Shown: positions 24,017-33,173, numbered from the stretch's first letter. The stretch is DNA of 64,000 bases from Klebsiella pneumoniae (GCA_945873095.1 CAMCBU010000004.1:81283-145282); one strand, 5' to 3'. Notes: generated by a model not told the origin, from the letters alone. A program made the numbers and translations.

Positions 24017-27000
24017 ATGACAGAGCGGACATCATTGCTCACTGCTGCATTAGAGCAGCTACGTCTGAAACTGCTTGATCTGACCGGCCGTAACCGTCTC
24101 GTTAATTTCAAGCATACGGCAGGAAGATCGCTGCAGTTTGTCCAAGGTAATCCCGAAGCAATTTATAACAAGCTGGTGGAAGGAACAGGTCGTAGTGCCA
24201 TCAACATCCTCGGTCTTTCCGAACCACCCCGTAAAAACTGGATCGAACGCAACGGACGGTTACAGCGACCCGACCCGCGCGAATGGGCGACCGTCGATCG
24301 TGTTCCGACTTCTTACGACATCGTGTCCGGCACAGACGGAATAGCGGACGCGAATGTTCGAGCATTGATGTACCCGGATGATCTAGCTAAGCACTGCCGC
24401 AAGATCGAGCGCGAGGCAAAATTAGCCATTGAAGAAACCGGCGCGAACATGCTTTTTATCGTACTCGGGTTTCTTGAGTTCCCGGATCAACGTAATAGCG
24501 ATAACAAGTTTCTGGCGCCTTTAATCAGCATTCCCGTGTCGCTTCAAAAGCGTGAAGTGGCTGGCATTCAGCAGTTCTCTGCTCAATACACTGGCGATGA
24601 CATCACGGAAAATCTATCTCTCAGAGAGAAGCTGCGTAACGATTTCGAAATCGTATTGCCAGAGCTATCAGAAGACGAGATTGATGTTGAAGGCTATTTT
24701 AGAAGTATCCGAAAGGTAATCAAGCATCAGCCTGAGTTCGCAATCCGAACTCGCGTGTCACTTTGCTTGCTTAGCTTTAGCAACATGCTACTAGTCAGGG
24801 ACCTCGACCCCTCAAAGTGGCCATCTATTGATGATAAAAATGCGTTACTCGATCACCCAATAGTCAAGGAGGTATTTGAAGGTCGGGCAGATGCTGGCGG
24901 GGCTGCATTGGGAATAGCGGAAGAACATCCTGTTGAGGAAGGCCCCGGTACAGAGATCCCACTTATCTATGACGCAGACAGCTCACAACACAGCGCGCTC
25001 GTCGACGTTCTGGCACTAAACAGAAACCTCGTCATTGAGGGTCCGCCAGGCACTGGCAAATCGCAGACGATCACGAACCTCATAGCTGCATGCCTCTCGA
25101 AAGGAAAGAAGGTCCTATTTGTTGCTGAAAAACTGGCAGCGCTCGAAGTCGTCAAAAACAGACTGACTCTCGCCGGTCTCGATCCTTTCGTTTTAGAACT
25201 ACACAGCAATAAAACGAGCAAGAAACGAGTCCTTGAGGAGCTTGAAGCTCGAATCAAATTTCGGCCGAGTGTCTCCAAAGAACTACCGAGACTTCAAGAA
25301 CAGATGGAGTCACACCGCCGAGACCTAAAGGCGTACTCCGATCTAATCAATTCAGTGTCATGTAACTCCTTCGGGCTCACGCTGCATCAAATCATGTGGC
25401 GAGCTGAGAAGTATCGTCAAAATCTCAAGACGGACGAAACCTCGCTGACTCAGATCGCCGTCGAGGATGCGTCTCAAGTTTCCGCGGTTGAGTTAAGTCG
25501 TCGGATGGAGCTCCTCGGGTATCTGGCCGATCAATATCGCGCCACAGGGGGATTTGATTCGAATTGCGCGTTTTGGGGCTTCTACCCAAAACCGTTAGTC
25601 CCTGGCGATGAAATTCGGCTTTCAGCTATTTTCAAAGAGGCGGAGACTACCAGCGAGAACCTTGTCCATTTCGCCGATGCCTTAGCCGGGGCATTGGGTG
25701 AGAGCATCCATAACGTAGGCGTCCAGTATTGTGAAAAGCAGATCCATACGCTTAATCCGCTGATCGCGGCCGCGAATGCCCGACTCCCGTTTGAGCTAAC
25801 CCCTACGTTATTCGCGGACGATGACTCCGGCCGTGCCGCCTCTGCCGCGCTGAGCACCTTCTCGAGCCGAGTGACTCGGTATCACGAACTGGAACCTAGC
25901 GTAACCTGTGCACTGACAGACGATGCGAAGGTTAGTAACGAGTCCCGTGCGGGGCTCCAAACCCTGCAACGGTCTGCCGATAGCCTGGGCGCCGCCTTGG
26001 CAACACTCCACGATATTGAGTCACTAGCACAGCGGCTTTCTGATTTGGCGGAAAGCCTAGGAGCGGCTGCGGCGAAGCTGGAGACTTTCTCCCAGCGCCT
26101 TCAGATCCCGTTCGATGGTTCTCGCGAATCTCTGAAGCGACTCGCAGAACTGACCGCACTTGTCAGCGAGCCACCCGAGCAGCATCTACATCTTTACTCC
26201 CCAGCCATTGGTCGGGATGGAGCCACTCAGGCGATCGAAGCGCTTGATGCTCTTCAGTCGCAGTGGGTTAGCCTTGAGGAGTCACTCAATCAGTCGCTGT
26301 ATCTCGATGTCCTTCCGCCTGAATCGGAGATTCGGGAGGCAATGCTGACTCTTCGTGAAGGCGATGCTTGGTACCGAGTTTTTCAGAGTCACTGGCGCCG
26401 TGCGATCCGACTCCACAAACGCCTTCTACGCATAAAGCAACGATCACCGACTCTAGATCGACTAATTCAGCTTGAGCAAATCCTGAAGCTGATTGACTTG
26501 AAGCGCCAGTGGCAATCGTCAACTACGTGGAGAGATTACTTAGGGATACAAGGCTCTGAAGCGGCCGTGCCACTCGATGGCTATCTCGCGCTCGCGAAAT
26601 GGAGCCACTCCTTAAAACGGTCACTTGACGAGATTGAGGCCACGCTGATCAGACCGGAAGATTTCACCGCTGAAAGGATTCGCTTGCTTCGGCGTGAGTT
26701 TTCTGCGAACAGGGGCGATGTTTCATCCGCGGTATCGGCGTTCGGCAGCCTGCACGACCTGCTGCCTCGGCTCGTTGACTTCAACGGTGGCAGTACAATT
26801 TCAAAAACTATCGAGAAGTCCGTCGAATTAAAAAATGCGCTTTCGGCACGCCTTCCATGGCTTCGAGCCAATGCGAGAAGCACTGCGAATTTCAATAACG
26901 TCATCGCTGGCTGTGATGCAGCTTTAGAGCGCCACGAGCTGAGGAATCTGATCGAGTCAGATCAAAACGTCAAAAATCTCCTCAGCACCACTTATCACGG

Positions 27001-29443
27001 TGTCCAGACAAACTGTTTGGATGCGATGGAGGTTTTGCGGATTGGTCAGAGCTTAGATTCGCTCGACTTATCTCCTCAGGTGAAGACCCGACTCAGGAGC
27101 GCGCATCTTCTCGACACCGCGAAGATACTCGTCGCACGCCTCGCAGATGTCCTTGGCGAACTTCGCAGTGTTGAGGCGTTTAGCAACACGCTCTCCGAGT
27201 TCGGAGTCTTCGATCTTGCTGACTGGGTTGGCGATGACCCTAATGGCGATATACAGAGCTTTGCGCGAGCGTTCCGCGATTCGTCGAAAAAGGCCGCTGC
27301 TAGTCCGGATCTTCTGATCCCTTGGGCGCTTTACATCGCGCGACGAGGAGAAGCGGTCGAGGCTTCTCTGAGTGTCTTTGTAGAGCTACTTGAAGAACGA
27401 CGCTTAGATCCGAACGAGCTTACAGATGCCTACGCGTACTGCGTATACAGTTCGATTACTCGGATGGCCTTCAGAAAAATCTCACAGCTTGGAAGATTCA
27501 CGGGACTGAAACATAACCAGATCCGCGAAGAGTTCCAACGACTTGATAAAGAACTCATCTCGCTACGCGGAAAGGCTGTTGGACAACAGTGCGCTCGGAC
27601 GATTCGAATCCCGCCCGGACGCAGCGGAGCGCGGCTCGACGACAAAACCGAGATGGTTCTTTTGAACTATCTGATACCGCAGCAGAGACCGCGGATGCCT
27701 GTCAGGAAAATGCTGAGCCGTGCCGGAAGCGCAGTCCAGGCACTTAAACCTTGTTTCATGATGGGCCCGCAGGCGGTGGCTCAGTACCTGGCACCGGGTG
27801 CCGTTAAGTTTGATCTCGTCATTATGGACGAAGCCTCGCAGCTGCGGCCCGAGGAGGCTATCGGCGCGATCGCTCGTGGCGGTCAGTTAGTCGTGGTTGG
27901 TGACCCGAAGCAATTACCACCAACCTCATTCTTCTCACGGATGACCCAAGATGGTGACTCGGGCGAGGAACAGTTCTCGACGACCGATGCTGAAAGCATC
28001 CTTGATGTCTGCTCGTCGCACTTTCATCCGACTCGAGCGCTTCGGTGGCACTACCGCTCGCAGCACCACTCCCTGATCGCTTTCTCAAATCACAACTTTT
28101 ACCAAGGCAACCTTGTCATATTCCCCTCCCCTTACGGTCAAGGCGGACGATTGGGAGTTCGAGCGACTTATCTCGCGGATGCGGTCTACGAGCAGCAAAC
28201 AAACATACGGGAGGCTAAGCGCGTCGTAGATGCCGTCGCTGAGCACATCGCGACACGCCCCGGCGAATCGCTGGGTGTCGTCACCCTCAATATTAAGCAG
28301 CGCGATTTAATCGCTGAGCTGTTAGACGAGCGACTCAAGACGGCGCCTGGGGCCGATTCGTATCGTGATCATTGGACCACCGCGGGGCAACCGCTCTTCA
28401 TCAAGAACCTAGAGAATGTTCAAGGCGATGAACGTGATGCGATAATCATCTCGACAACTTTCGGAAAACCGCAAGGAGCAAATGCGGTAAGACAGAACTT
28501 TGGTCCGATCAGCCGACAGGGTGGATGGCGTCGACTAAACGTGCTCTTCACTCGAGCCAAGAAATCGATCGCGCTGTATACCTCGCTTCGTCCAGAAGAC
28601 ATCATCGTGGACGGAGCGACGCCTGAGGGCACTAAAGCACTTCGAAATTACCTTGAATACGCTCGCACGGGTTTGTTGCCCACGATACAAGAAACGGGTC
28701 GCGATCCTGATAGCGATTTTGAAATTGCAGTCATGGATGTCCTAAAGCGACGCGGCTATGCGGTTACACCTCAGCTTGGGGTTGCGGGGTATCGAATAGA
28801 CATAGCGGTCAAGCACCCGGATGCGCCGGGCGCGTATCTGGCAGCCATCGAATGCGACGGCGCCTCCTATCATTCAGCACTTTCCGTGCGCGACAGGGAT
28901 CGTATCCGGCAAGAGATTCTTGAGGCTTTGGGATGGCGCGGACGAATTTGGCGCATCTGGTCAACCGATTGGTTTCGCACGCCGAGGCAGGAGACTGAGA
29001 AATTGCTCGGTTTCCTCGATGATCTCCGACGTAACTGGCGCCCGGAACACACCTCAAGCGATGCGTGGATTGAGGAGGGACAGGCGCCTAATGCTACCGT
29101 CGATGATTCACAATTTAGACCCGCAGTCGGTGATGTTCCGACACTCTCCGAGACTGATCGAAAAACCGTCAGCGCCGCATTGATCGATACTGGTGAGGAC
29201 CTAGAAGTTGAAGTGGGCGATCTCGTCCGTTACCTAGACAAAGCCCGACCCGATGACGTTTTGTCCGTTCAGATAACCAAGGGCAAGGATGACTTCACCA
29301 ATGGCATCGTGAATGAAAGTCGACCTCTTGCCCAAGCGCTACTTGGTGCCGTCATTGGAGATGAAGTGGCTTTACATCTCGTTGGACAGCCCCCAAAAAA
29401 ATTATTGGTCATTGAGATAAGACGGCTTAAATCAGATATCTAA
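24017..29443 (+). CDS. DUF4011 / superfamily 1 helicase / Vsr-like nuclease, GreA-like C-terminus (probable anti-phage protein)
   Basis: An 1808-residue multi-domain protein. The N-terminus is DUF4011 (ALEQLRLKLLDLTGRNRLVN). The helicase core is split: Walker A GPPGTGKSQT near residue 345 and, after a long helical insertion, Walker B FDLVIMDEASQL near 1270, then GDPKQLPP, VQGDERDAIIIS near 1470 and LNVLFTRAKKSI near 1515. A PD-(D/E)XK/Vsr-like nuclease follows (about 1565-1665) with YRIDIAV and AIECDGASYH. The last 75 residues resemble the GreA/GreB C-terminal domain. DUF4011-helicase-Vsr proteins have been reported as anti-phage genes. The neighbours (HTH, WYL, nucleases) fit a defence island. 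Confidence 0.85.
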   Translation: MTERTSLLTAALEQLRLKLLDLTGRNRLVNFKHTAGRSLQFVQGNPEAIYNKLVEGTGRSAINILGLSEPPRKNWIERNGRLQRPDPREWATVDRVPTSYDIVSGTDGIADANVRALMYPDDLAKHCRKIEREAKLAIEETGANMLFIVLGFLEFPDQRNSDNKFLAPLISIPVSLQKREVAGIQQFSAQYTGDDITENLSLREKLRNDFEIVLPELSEDEIDVEGYFRSIRKVIKHQPEFAIRTRVSLCLLSFSNMLLVRDLDPSKWPSIDDKNALLDHPIVKEVFEGRADAGGAALGIAEEHPVEEGPGTEIPLIYDADSSQHSALVDVLALNRNLVIEGPPGTGKSQTITNLIAACLSKGKKVLFVAEKLAALEVVKNRLTLAGLDPFVLELHSNKTSKKRVLEELEARIKFRPSVSKELPRLQEQMESHRRDLKAYSDLINSVSCNSFGLTLHQIMWRAEKYRQNLKTDETSLTQIAVEDASQVSAVELSRRMELLGYLADQYRATGGFDSNCAFWGFYPKPLVPGDEIRLSAIFKEAETTSENLVHFADALAGALGESIHNVGVQYCEKQIHTLNPLIAAANARLPFELTPTLFADDDSGRAASAALSTFSSRVTRYHELEPSVTCALTDDAKVSNESRAGLQTLQRSADSLGAALATLHDIESLAQRLSDLAESLGAAAAKLETFSQRLQIPFDGSRESLKRLAELTALVSEPPEQHLHLYSPAIGRDGATQAIEALDALQSQWVSLEESLNQSLYLDVLPPESEIREAMLTLREGDAWYRVFQSHWRRAIRLHKRLLRIKQRSPTLDRLIQLEQILKLIDLKRQWQSSTTWRDYLGIQGSEAAVPLDGYLALAKWSHSLKRSLDEIEATLIRPEDFTAERIRLLRREFSANRGDVSSAVSAFGSLHDLLPRLVDFNGGSTISKTIEKSVELKNALSARLPWLRANARSTANFNNVIAGCDAALERHELRNLIESDQNVKNLLSTTYHGVQTNCLDAMEVLRIGQSLDSLDLSPQVKTRLRSAHLLDTAKILVARLADVLGELRSVEAFSNTLSEFGVFDLADWVGDDPNGDIQSFARAFRDSSKKAAASPDLLIPWALYIARRGEAVEASLSVFVELLEERRLDPNELTDAYAYCVYSSITRMAFRKISQLGRFTGLKHNQIREEFQRLDKELISLRGKAVGQQCARTIRIPPGRSGARLDDKTEMVLLNYLIPQQRPRMPVRKMLSRAGSAVQALKPCFMMGPQAVAQYLAPGAVKFDLVIMDEASQLRPEEAIGAIARGGQLVVVGDPKQLPPTSFFSRMTQDGDSGEEQFSTTDAESILDVCSSHFHPTRALRWHYRSQHHSLIAFSNHNFYQGNLVIFPSPYGQGGRLGVRATYLADAVYEQQTNIREAKRVVDAVAEHIATRPGESLGVVTLNIKQRDLIAELLDERLKTAPGADSYRDHWTTAGQPLFIKNLENVQGDERDAIIISTTFGKPQGANAVRQNFGPISRQGGWRRLNVLFTRAKKSIALYTSLRPEDIIVDGATPEGTKALRNYLEYARTGLLPTIQETGRDPDSDFEIAVMDVLKRRGYAVTPQLGVAGYRIDIAVKHPDAPGAYLAAIECDGASYHSALSVRDRDRIRQEILEALGWRGRIWRIWSTDWFRTPRQETEKLLGFLDDLRRNWRPEHTSSDAWIEEGQAPNATVDDSQFRPAVGDVPTLSETDRKTVSAALIDTGEDLEVEVGDLVRYLDKARPDDVLSVQITKGKDDFTNGIVNESRPLAQALLGAVIGDEVALHLVGQPPKKLLVIEIRRLKSDI

Positions 29444-29554
29444 ACGATATTTTTACTTACGCGATTTGAGGTTCATTCACAGAACTTTTAACGTAAATCC
29501 TACAGGACGATTCATTGAGCATTACTGAGTAATTTTACTCGCCATCAATTCCCA

Positions 29555-29998
29555 CTACACGTTTTGAGTGGATCGAATTTTGATCCGGTGCCGACGAATC
29601 TCAAGATAAAGATACCCGAGAACCGGGATCCCGAGACCCGCTTGGGCGAGACCAATCTCATAGTGCAGCGGATCGGCCCAATCGACGATTTGAATGAGAT
29701 ACCCAAGCGCGATCAGCAGGAGCAGTGCATAGCCAAACCACCGTACACCCGACCCCTGGCGCACCAAAACCATCGCAAAAAGAAGACAGGCGAGAGAGAA
29801 GAGCCCGTAAAACATCATCCCCATGAGCGGGATGCCGATAGAGTCCCCATCGGATGGATACACATCGTTACTCTGGTTTCGAACGAGCACGGCCTCTGAG
29901 ACCTCGAGCGCGACGAAGGTCAACAAGAGATTCAGTAATCCATGAACCCAGCGGCTCGGCGCCAGAAACTTTTCGCGGATGCGAATCAGATAAGACAT
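29555..29998 (-). CDS. Four-TM membrane protein of unknown function
   Basis: A 147-residue protein with four hydrophobic segments (about residues 20-38, 58-80, 85-104 and 115-132) and a basic C-terminal tail (RRHRIKIRS). No family recognised. It starts at the base next to the stop of the Cas4-like nuclease gene, so the two are surely co-transcribed. It ends convergently about 110 bases from the helicase gene; I see no terminator between. Confidence 0.6.
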   Translation of the reverse strand: MSYLIRIREKFLAPSRWVHGLLNLLLTFVALEVSEAVLVRNQSNDVYPSDGDSIGIPLMGMMFYGLFSLACLLFAMVLVRQGSGVRWFGYALLLLIALGYLIQIVDWADPLHYEIGLAQAGLGIPVLGYLYLEIRRHRIKIRSTQNV

Positions 29999-30751
29999 CT
30001 ATTTTTTCTTCTTTCGACCGAGCAGCGCCGAACGCTCTGAGACATACCGACAGGTATCGCAATCATCCGCGGCATCCGGTATTTGATCGTGCTGAAAACA
30101 TGCCACCGCCGCACTGATGCAATCATCGACCCAGTCTGTATTGCCTTCGTGAGCCAACAACGTGGTCACGAATCTCATACGACCTTCACTCTCATCGTAG
30201 AAGCCGCCTTCCTTAATGCCGTTGACGTACAAAAAGTAACCGATCGAGCTGACCGTAAACCCCGCTTGCCGATAGATCCATTGATAGATCTCGATCTGCC
30301 GCTTGTAGCCTGCACCAAACCCGCCCTCGAGATCGGGGATTTCTTTTTTCGACGTCGACTTGTAATCGACGATGTGCAGATCGTCACTCTCTCGGTGCTG
30401 CCAGAGATCGTCGATGGCGCCGTAAATAGTCGCCCCCGTGGCCGCGTGCGTAACGCGCAGACCTTTGAAGTTACTGCGCCAGGTTTCGAGGTCCGGATGC
30501 GAAAACGCCCGAACCGAAAGACCGTTCTCGTCCCACACGGGGTGCGAGGCTTCGCTTCCTCGAATGGCGTCAAATTCATTCTTGAGCAGCGCATCGGTGG
30601 CGACGGCGAGCGTCAATGGAATCCGCGAAAGCGGTTTGAGCCCCTGGCGGCGGTGCAGATAAAAGCACCGCGGACATTTGAGATAGTCCTCCAGCGCCGA
30701 GCGGGATAACACGGGGGCCTCGCCGGGGACATACGCTTTTTTCTTAGGCAT
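29999..30751 (-). CDS. PD-(D/E)XK nuclease, Cas4/RecB-like with probable Fe-S cluster
   Basis: A 250-residue nuclease. It opens with LSRSALEDYLKCPRCFYLHR, as in PDDEXK_1/Cas4-like proteins. The catalytic core shows GAIDDLW (first Asp), LHIVDYKSTSK (D-x-K) and the downstream YKRQIEIYQWI (QxxxY-like motif IV of RecB nucleases). Cysteines in KCPRC near residue 30 and DDCDTC near 235 could ligate a 4Fe-4S cluster, as in Cas4, AddB and Dna2. It may trim or load DNA ends. No CRISPR array is nearby, so it is not a Cas operon. It lies between a zinc-ribbon gene and a membrane gene. Confidence 0.8.
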   Translation of the reverse strand: MPKKKAYVPGEAPVLSRSALEDYLKCPRCFYLHRRQGLKPLSRIPLTLAVATDALLKNEFDAIRGSEASHPVWDENGLSVRAFSHPDLETWRSNFKGLRVTHAATGATIYGAIDDLWQHRESDDLHIVDYKSTSKKEIPDLEGGFGAGYKRQIEIYQWIYRQAGFTVSSIGYFLYVNGIKEGGFYDESEGRMRFVTTLLAHEGNTDWVDDCISAAVACFQHDQIPDAADDCDTCRYVSERSALLGRKKKK

Positions 30752-30760
30752 TGCACCATG

Positions 30761-31438
30761 CTAGTGCTGAAGAGTCGGATTGTCTTCGGGGATCGCCGCA
30801 AAAGCCTGCTCGCAGGTGTAGCAATCGACGTCATAACGGGAAATGAGGTGCTTTTGGAACCGCAAAACCCGAGAGATCTCGGACGTCATCGCCGGATGCG
30901 TTAGAAGCCGATCGACCAGCGCCTCGGCCTCATCAAAGTGCTCTGACCGCCTCAGTACATCCACCAATACGGTCTGCTGCCGGACCCCCTCGTCGTTGAC
31001 CGGCCATGCCACCCCCGCCCAGAGATCCGCGCACCCCTCCCGGCAATCGCTCGCCAAGGCCAGATCTTTGAGGTCATCGGCAACCCAGGCCGCATAGAGC
31101 AGCGACCACCCGGCCTTGATGGGATCGACGCTCACGAGGAGCGCATGTCGTTTAAACGACAACACGAGTGGCGGAGTCACCCGATCCGCCCTGAGATCTT
31201 GGTACTCGGGAGACCGGACGACCTCCACCGCCCCAGGAATGAGGTCCTCTACAGACTCGTTCACATACCCGCAGTTCGGGCAGTCCTGAAGCCAAAGCCC
31301 CATCGTGTGCCGCGTGAGGGGTGGCGCGCGTAAGTCCAGATCGTAACTGCCGAACGAGGACGTACTCCCCATGACTTGAAACTCCGTCTCTTGATGACAC
31401 ACGGCGCAAGTTTGAGATGAGGGAAAAACGGTCGTCAT
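30761..31438 (-). CDS. Zinc-ribbon hypothetical protein
   Basis: A 225-residue soluble protein with three CxxC pairs: CAVC (residues 11-14) and CPNC (about 53-56) near the N-terminus, likely one zinc ribbon, and CYTC close to the C-terminus. Between them is a helical region resembling DUF2225-type proteins with weak TPR character. I prefer the start at 31438, since the extension to 31576 is basic and overlaps a possible small plus-strand gene. It contains one in-frame copy of the 16-bp palindrome. It precedes the nuclease gene by 9 bases. Confidence 0.65.
   Translation of the reverse strand: MTTVFPSSQTCAVCHQETEFQVMGSTSSFGSYDLDLRAPPLTRHTMGLWLQDCPNCGYVNESVEDLIPGAVEVVRSPEYQDLRADRVTPPLVLSFKRHALLVSVDPIKAGWSLLYAAWVADDLKDLALASDCREGCADLWAGVAWPVNDEGVRQQTVLVDVLRRSEHFDEAEALVDRLLTHPAMTSEISRVLRFQKHLISRYDVDCYTCEQAFAAIPEDNPTLQH
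31146..31161. repeat. Palindrome TGTCGTTTAAACGACA, copy 5 (coding)
   Basis: A perfect copy inside the zinc-ribbon gene, read in frame as Leu-Ser-Phe-Lys-Arg-His on the minus strand. This is the only copy placed well within a coding sequence. Confidence 0.7.
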
Positions 31439-31553
31439 GGCTTTAAGTCTAGGCGGTAGTCGGCTCAAAAAATGACCCCACGCTCGCCCATTGAAGCGCC
31501 CGCGCGCCCGGGAGATGATCCGCCTCGCCGTATCGTCTGATCGGGGGTGTCCC

Positions 31554-31676
31554 ATGGCTTCCCACAAAGAACTCAAAGCTCGCCACCGACGCGAGCGTCA
31601 CACCCACTCGCCAAGCGTCGCCCTGCGCGTTCATCGTGCGCTCAGCTGGCTCGAGCAGACCGGTGATCCTTCATGA
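31554..31676 (+). CDS. Small basic protein (40 residues)
   Basis: A short frame encoding a Lys/Arg/His-rich peptide (ASHKELKARHRRERHTHSPS, then LALRVHRALSWL-like). The ATG follows GGGGGTGT, and the stop overlaps the next start by four bases (ATGA), which supports translation. I recall similar short proteins next to metallophosphoesterases in proteobacterial integrative elements, but cannot name the family. Confidence 0.55.
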   Translation: MASHKELKARHRRERHTHSPSVALRVHRALSWLEQTGDPS

Positions 31677-31876
31677 AGTGGGGACCAAGAACGCCATCTA
31701 TTAAGGGAATGATCGCAGCACGCCTCTCGCCTGCTCGATTTATCCGCCATAACCTCGGTCTCAAGGCACCGCGGGGCTTTGGCTGGCTCACAAACCCGAA
31801 GAAGGCGCTCTACAACCGCCTCTACAGCCGGATCACGTTCAGTATTTTTGACTTATTTAAACGGCCGAAAGAGTGA
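31673..31876 (+). CDS. Small basic protein (67 residues)
   Basis: A 67-residue Arg/Lys-rich protein with LGLKAPRGFGWLTNPKKALY in its centre. It overlaps both the 40-residue gene before it and the metallophosphoesterase after it by four bases, so three genes form one translationally coupled unit. Function unknown; the pattern is typical of accessory genes of integrative elements. Confidence 0.6.
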   Translation: MKWGPRTPSIKGMIAARLSPARFIRHNLGLKAPRGFGWLTNPKKALYNRLYSRITFSIFDLFKRPKE

Positions 31877-32637
31877 TTCGCTGGGCGATCACCGGGGTCA
31901 TCGCACTCCTGCTCATCTGGATGACCGCAATCGAGCCTTTGTGGCTGGAAATGCGAGAGGTTTCGATCGAGAGCGACCGTAGCACCTATCGCACCATCGC
32001 GGTGATCTCCGATCTGCATCCGCGAGGATATGGCTCGATCGAGCGACAAGTCATCGAACGCCTTCGCGAGCGATCGCCGGAACTGATCGTGCTCGCCGGT
32101 GACATGGTCGACGACCCAGAAGACTTAAAAACTTTCGGAGATTTTTTGGCACAACTGCCAAAGGCCAACAAAATCGCGGTGCTCGGCAACTGGGAATATT
32201 GGAGTGGCATCGATCGGGTGCGACTCGCGGCTCTTTACGCCGCACATCACGTCTCGCTTTTAGTCAACGACTGCCAGGAAGGTATCGTCGGTCTCGACGA
32301 TTTCACTGCCGGGAAACCTTCGCTTAGCAACGCGCTCGCACAATGCGGCGATACGACCCCCTGGCTTCTTGTCCAGCACTCGCCAGGTTTTTTTGATAGC
32401 CCCTTGATCAAGTCGAGCTCAGCACGCTTTGACCTTTTGATTTCCGGCCACACGCATGGCGGACAGCTTGCACTCTTTGGCTGGGCCCCTTTCACGCCCG
32501 AGGGCAGTGGGCGTTTTGTGTCCGGTGAGTATGCGACACCGCTCGGCAGACTTTATGTCACGCGCGGGCTCGGCACCTCGCTGGTGCCGATTCGTCTTGG
32601 GGCTCGACCGGAGCTCGTATTCATCACGATCGATTAA
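31873..32637 (+). CDS. Membrane-anchored calcineurin-like metallophosphoesterase
   Basis: A 254-residue protein anchored by one N-terminal helix (WAITGVIALLLIWM), resembling YaeI/YkuE. Metal-binding motifs are SDLH (near residue 46), GDMVDD (about 77), GNWEYW (about 106) and SGHTHGGQ (about 195). The third motif is usually GNHE; the His is replaced by Trp. YaeI-like members act on membrane-associated phosphodiesters; the substrate here is unknown. The GTG start overlaps the previous stop. The gene ends just before a strong terminator. Confidence 0.8.
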   Translation: MIRWAITGVIALLLIWMTAIEPLWLEMREVSIESDRSTYRTIAVISDLHPRGYGSIERQVIERLRERSPELIVLAGDMVDDPEDLKTFGDFLAQLPKANKIAVLGNWEYWSGIDRVRLAALYAAHHVSLLVNDCQEGIVGLDDFTAGKPSLSNALAQCGDTTPWLLVQHSPGFFDSPLIKSSSARFDLLISGHTHGGQLALFGWAPFTPEGSGRFVSGEYATPLGRLYVTRGLGTSLVPIRLGARPELVFITID

Positions 32638-32644
32638 ACGCCCT

Positions 32645-32680
32645 CTGCCTAACAAATTTGTTAGGCAGCTGATTTTTTTT
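32645..32680 (+). terminator. Rho-independent terminator after the metallophosphoesterase operon
   Basis: A perfect 24-base palindrome (32645-32668, CTGCCTAACAAA and its complement) followed by a run of eight T. It begins 8 bases after the stop codon. Confidence 0.75.
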
Positions 32681-32687
32681 GTATACT
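32658..32687 (+). promoter_or_regulatory. Probable sigma-70 promoter overlapping the terminator
   Basis: TTGTTA (32658-32663) and TATACT (32682-32687) with an 18-base spacer. The -35 element sits in the descending arm of the terminator stem. Transcription would start near 32694 and leave a leader of about 165 bases before the gene at 32860. Confidence 0.5.
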
Positions 32688-32693
32688 CTCCCC

Positions 32694-32859
32694 TGCATCA
32701 AGAGACGGGACTTCGGTCCTCGCCAACCTGCCAACTCGGGCAAGGTGGTCGCCGCTAAAGCGGGATGTGGCTGGTCAGGCAAATAAACGAGGCCATGATT
32801 AGCAACATTGAACGAGCCTGACTCGTGATGCGGTTTGTCCAACACCAGGAGCACCGATC
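32694..32859 (+). ncRNA. Structured leader or small RNA candidate
   Basis: A 165-base non-coding stretch with a GGAC-TTCG-GTCC tetraloop hairpin, a pairing between CAACCTGCC and GGCAAGGTGG, and further GC-rich pairs. It has no open frame of note. Its position between a promoter and a start codon suggests a regulatory leader; I do not recognise a known riboswitch class. Confidence 0.35.
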
Positions 32860-33144
32860 ATGAGCGACGACTTTGGTATCGATGGTTATAAAGCCGCCAT
32901 CAAAAACGAACAGGCCATTCTCACTGTCACACGAGCCTCGATTCGCGGCGATCTCTTCGTCAAGCAGCAAGGGCGTCGATTTTGGATTTTCGAGGGCAGC
33001 ACGCCCCGCATCCGTAACTTGACTGGCCCAGAGCTCGGCCTGTTTCTCGCTGCCGTCAGCCGCTACTACGCGCAGTTCGGCTCGGTGCACCAAGGGGAGC
33101 GGTTCCTCTTTGGCGATCGGCGTCGACAACCCAGTGCTCATTAG
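32860..33144 (+). CDS. Hypothetical protein (94 residues)
   Basis: A soluble protein with alternating beta character (AILTVTRASIRGDLFVKQQG, then FWIFEGSTPRIRNLTG) and a basic C-terminus. Not recognised. The ATG follows CCAGGAGCACCG, a good ribosome-binding site. It is the first gene after the structured leader and heads a run of small genes ending in the HD-domain gene. Confidence 0.6.
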   Translation: MSDDFGIDGYKAAIKNEQAILTVTRASIRGDLFVKQQGRRFWIFEGSTPRIRNLTGPELGLFLAAVSRYYAQFGSVHQGERFLFGDRRRQPSAH

Positions 33145-33173
33145 TCCGCGATAGCGATCAGGAGTACTAAGAG

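Noticed and set aside
29999..30751. Cas4 of a CRISPR-Cas system
   Set aside because: No repeat-spacer array and no other cas gene in the window; the protein is only Cas4-like.
32694..32859. Retron msr-msd or DGR template RNA
   Set aside because: No reverse transcriptase gene is present nearby.
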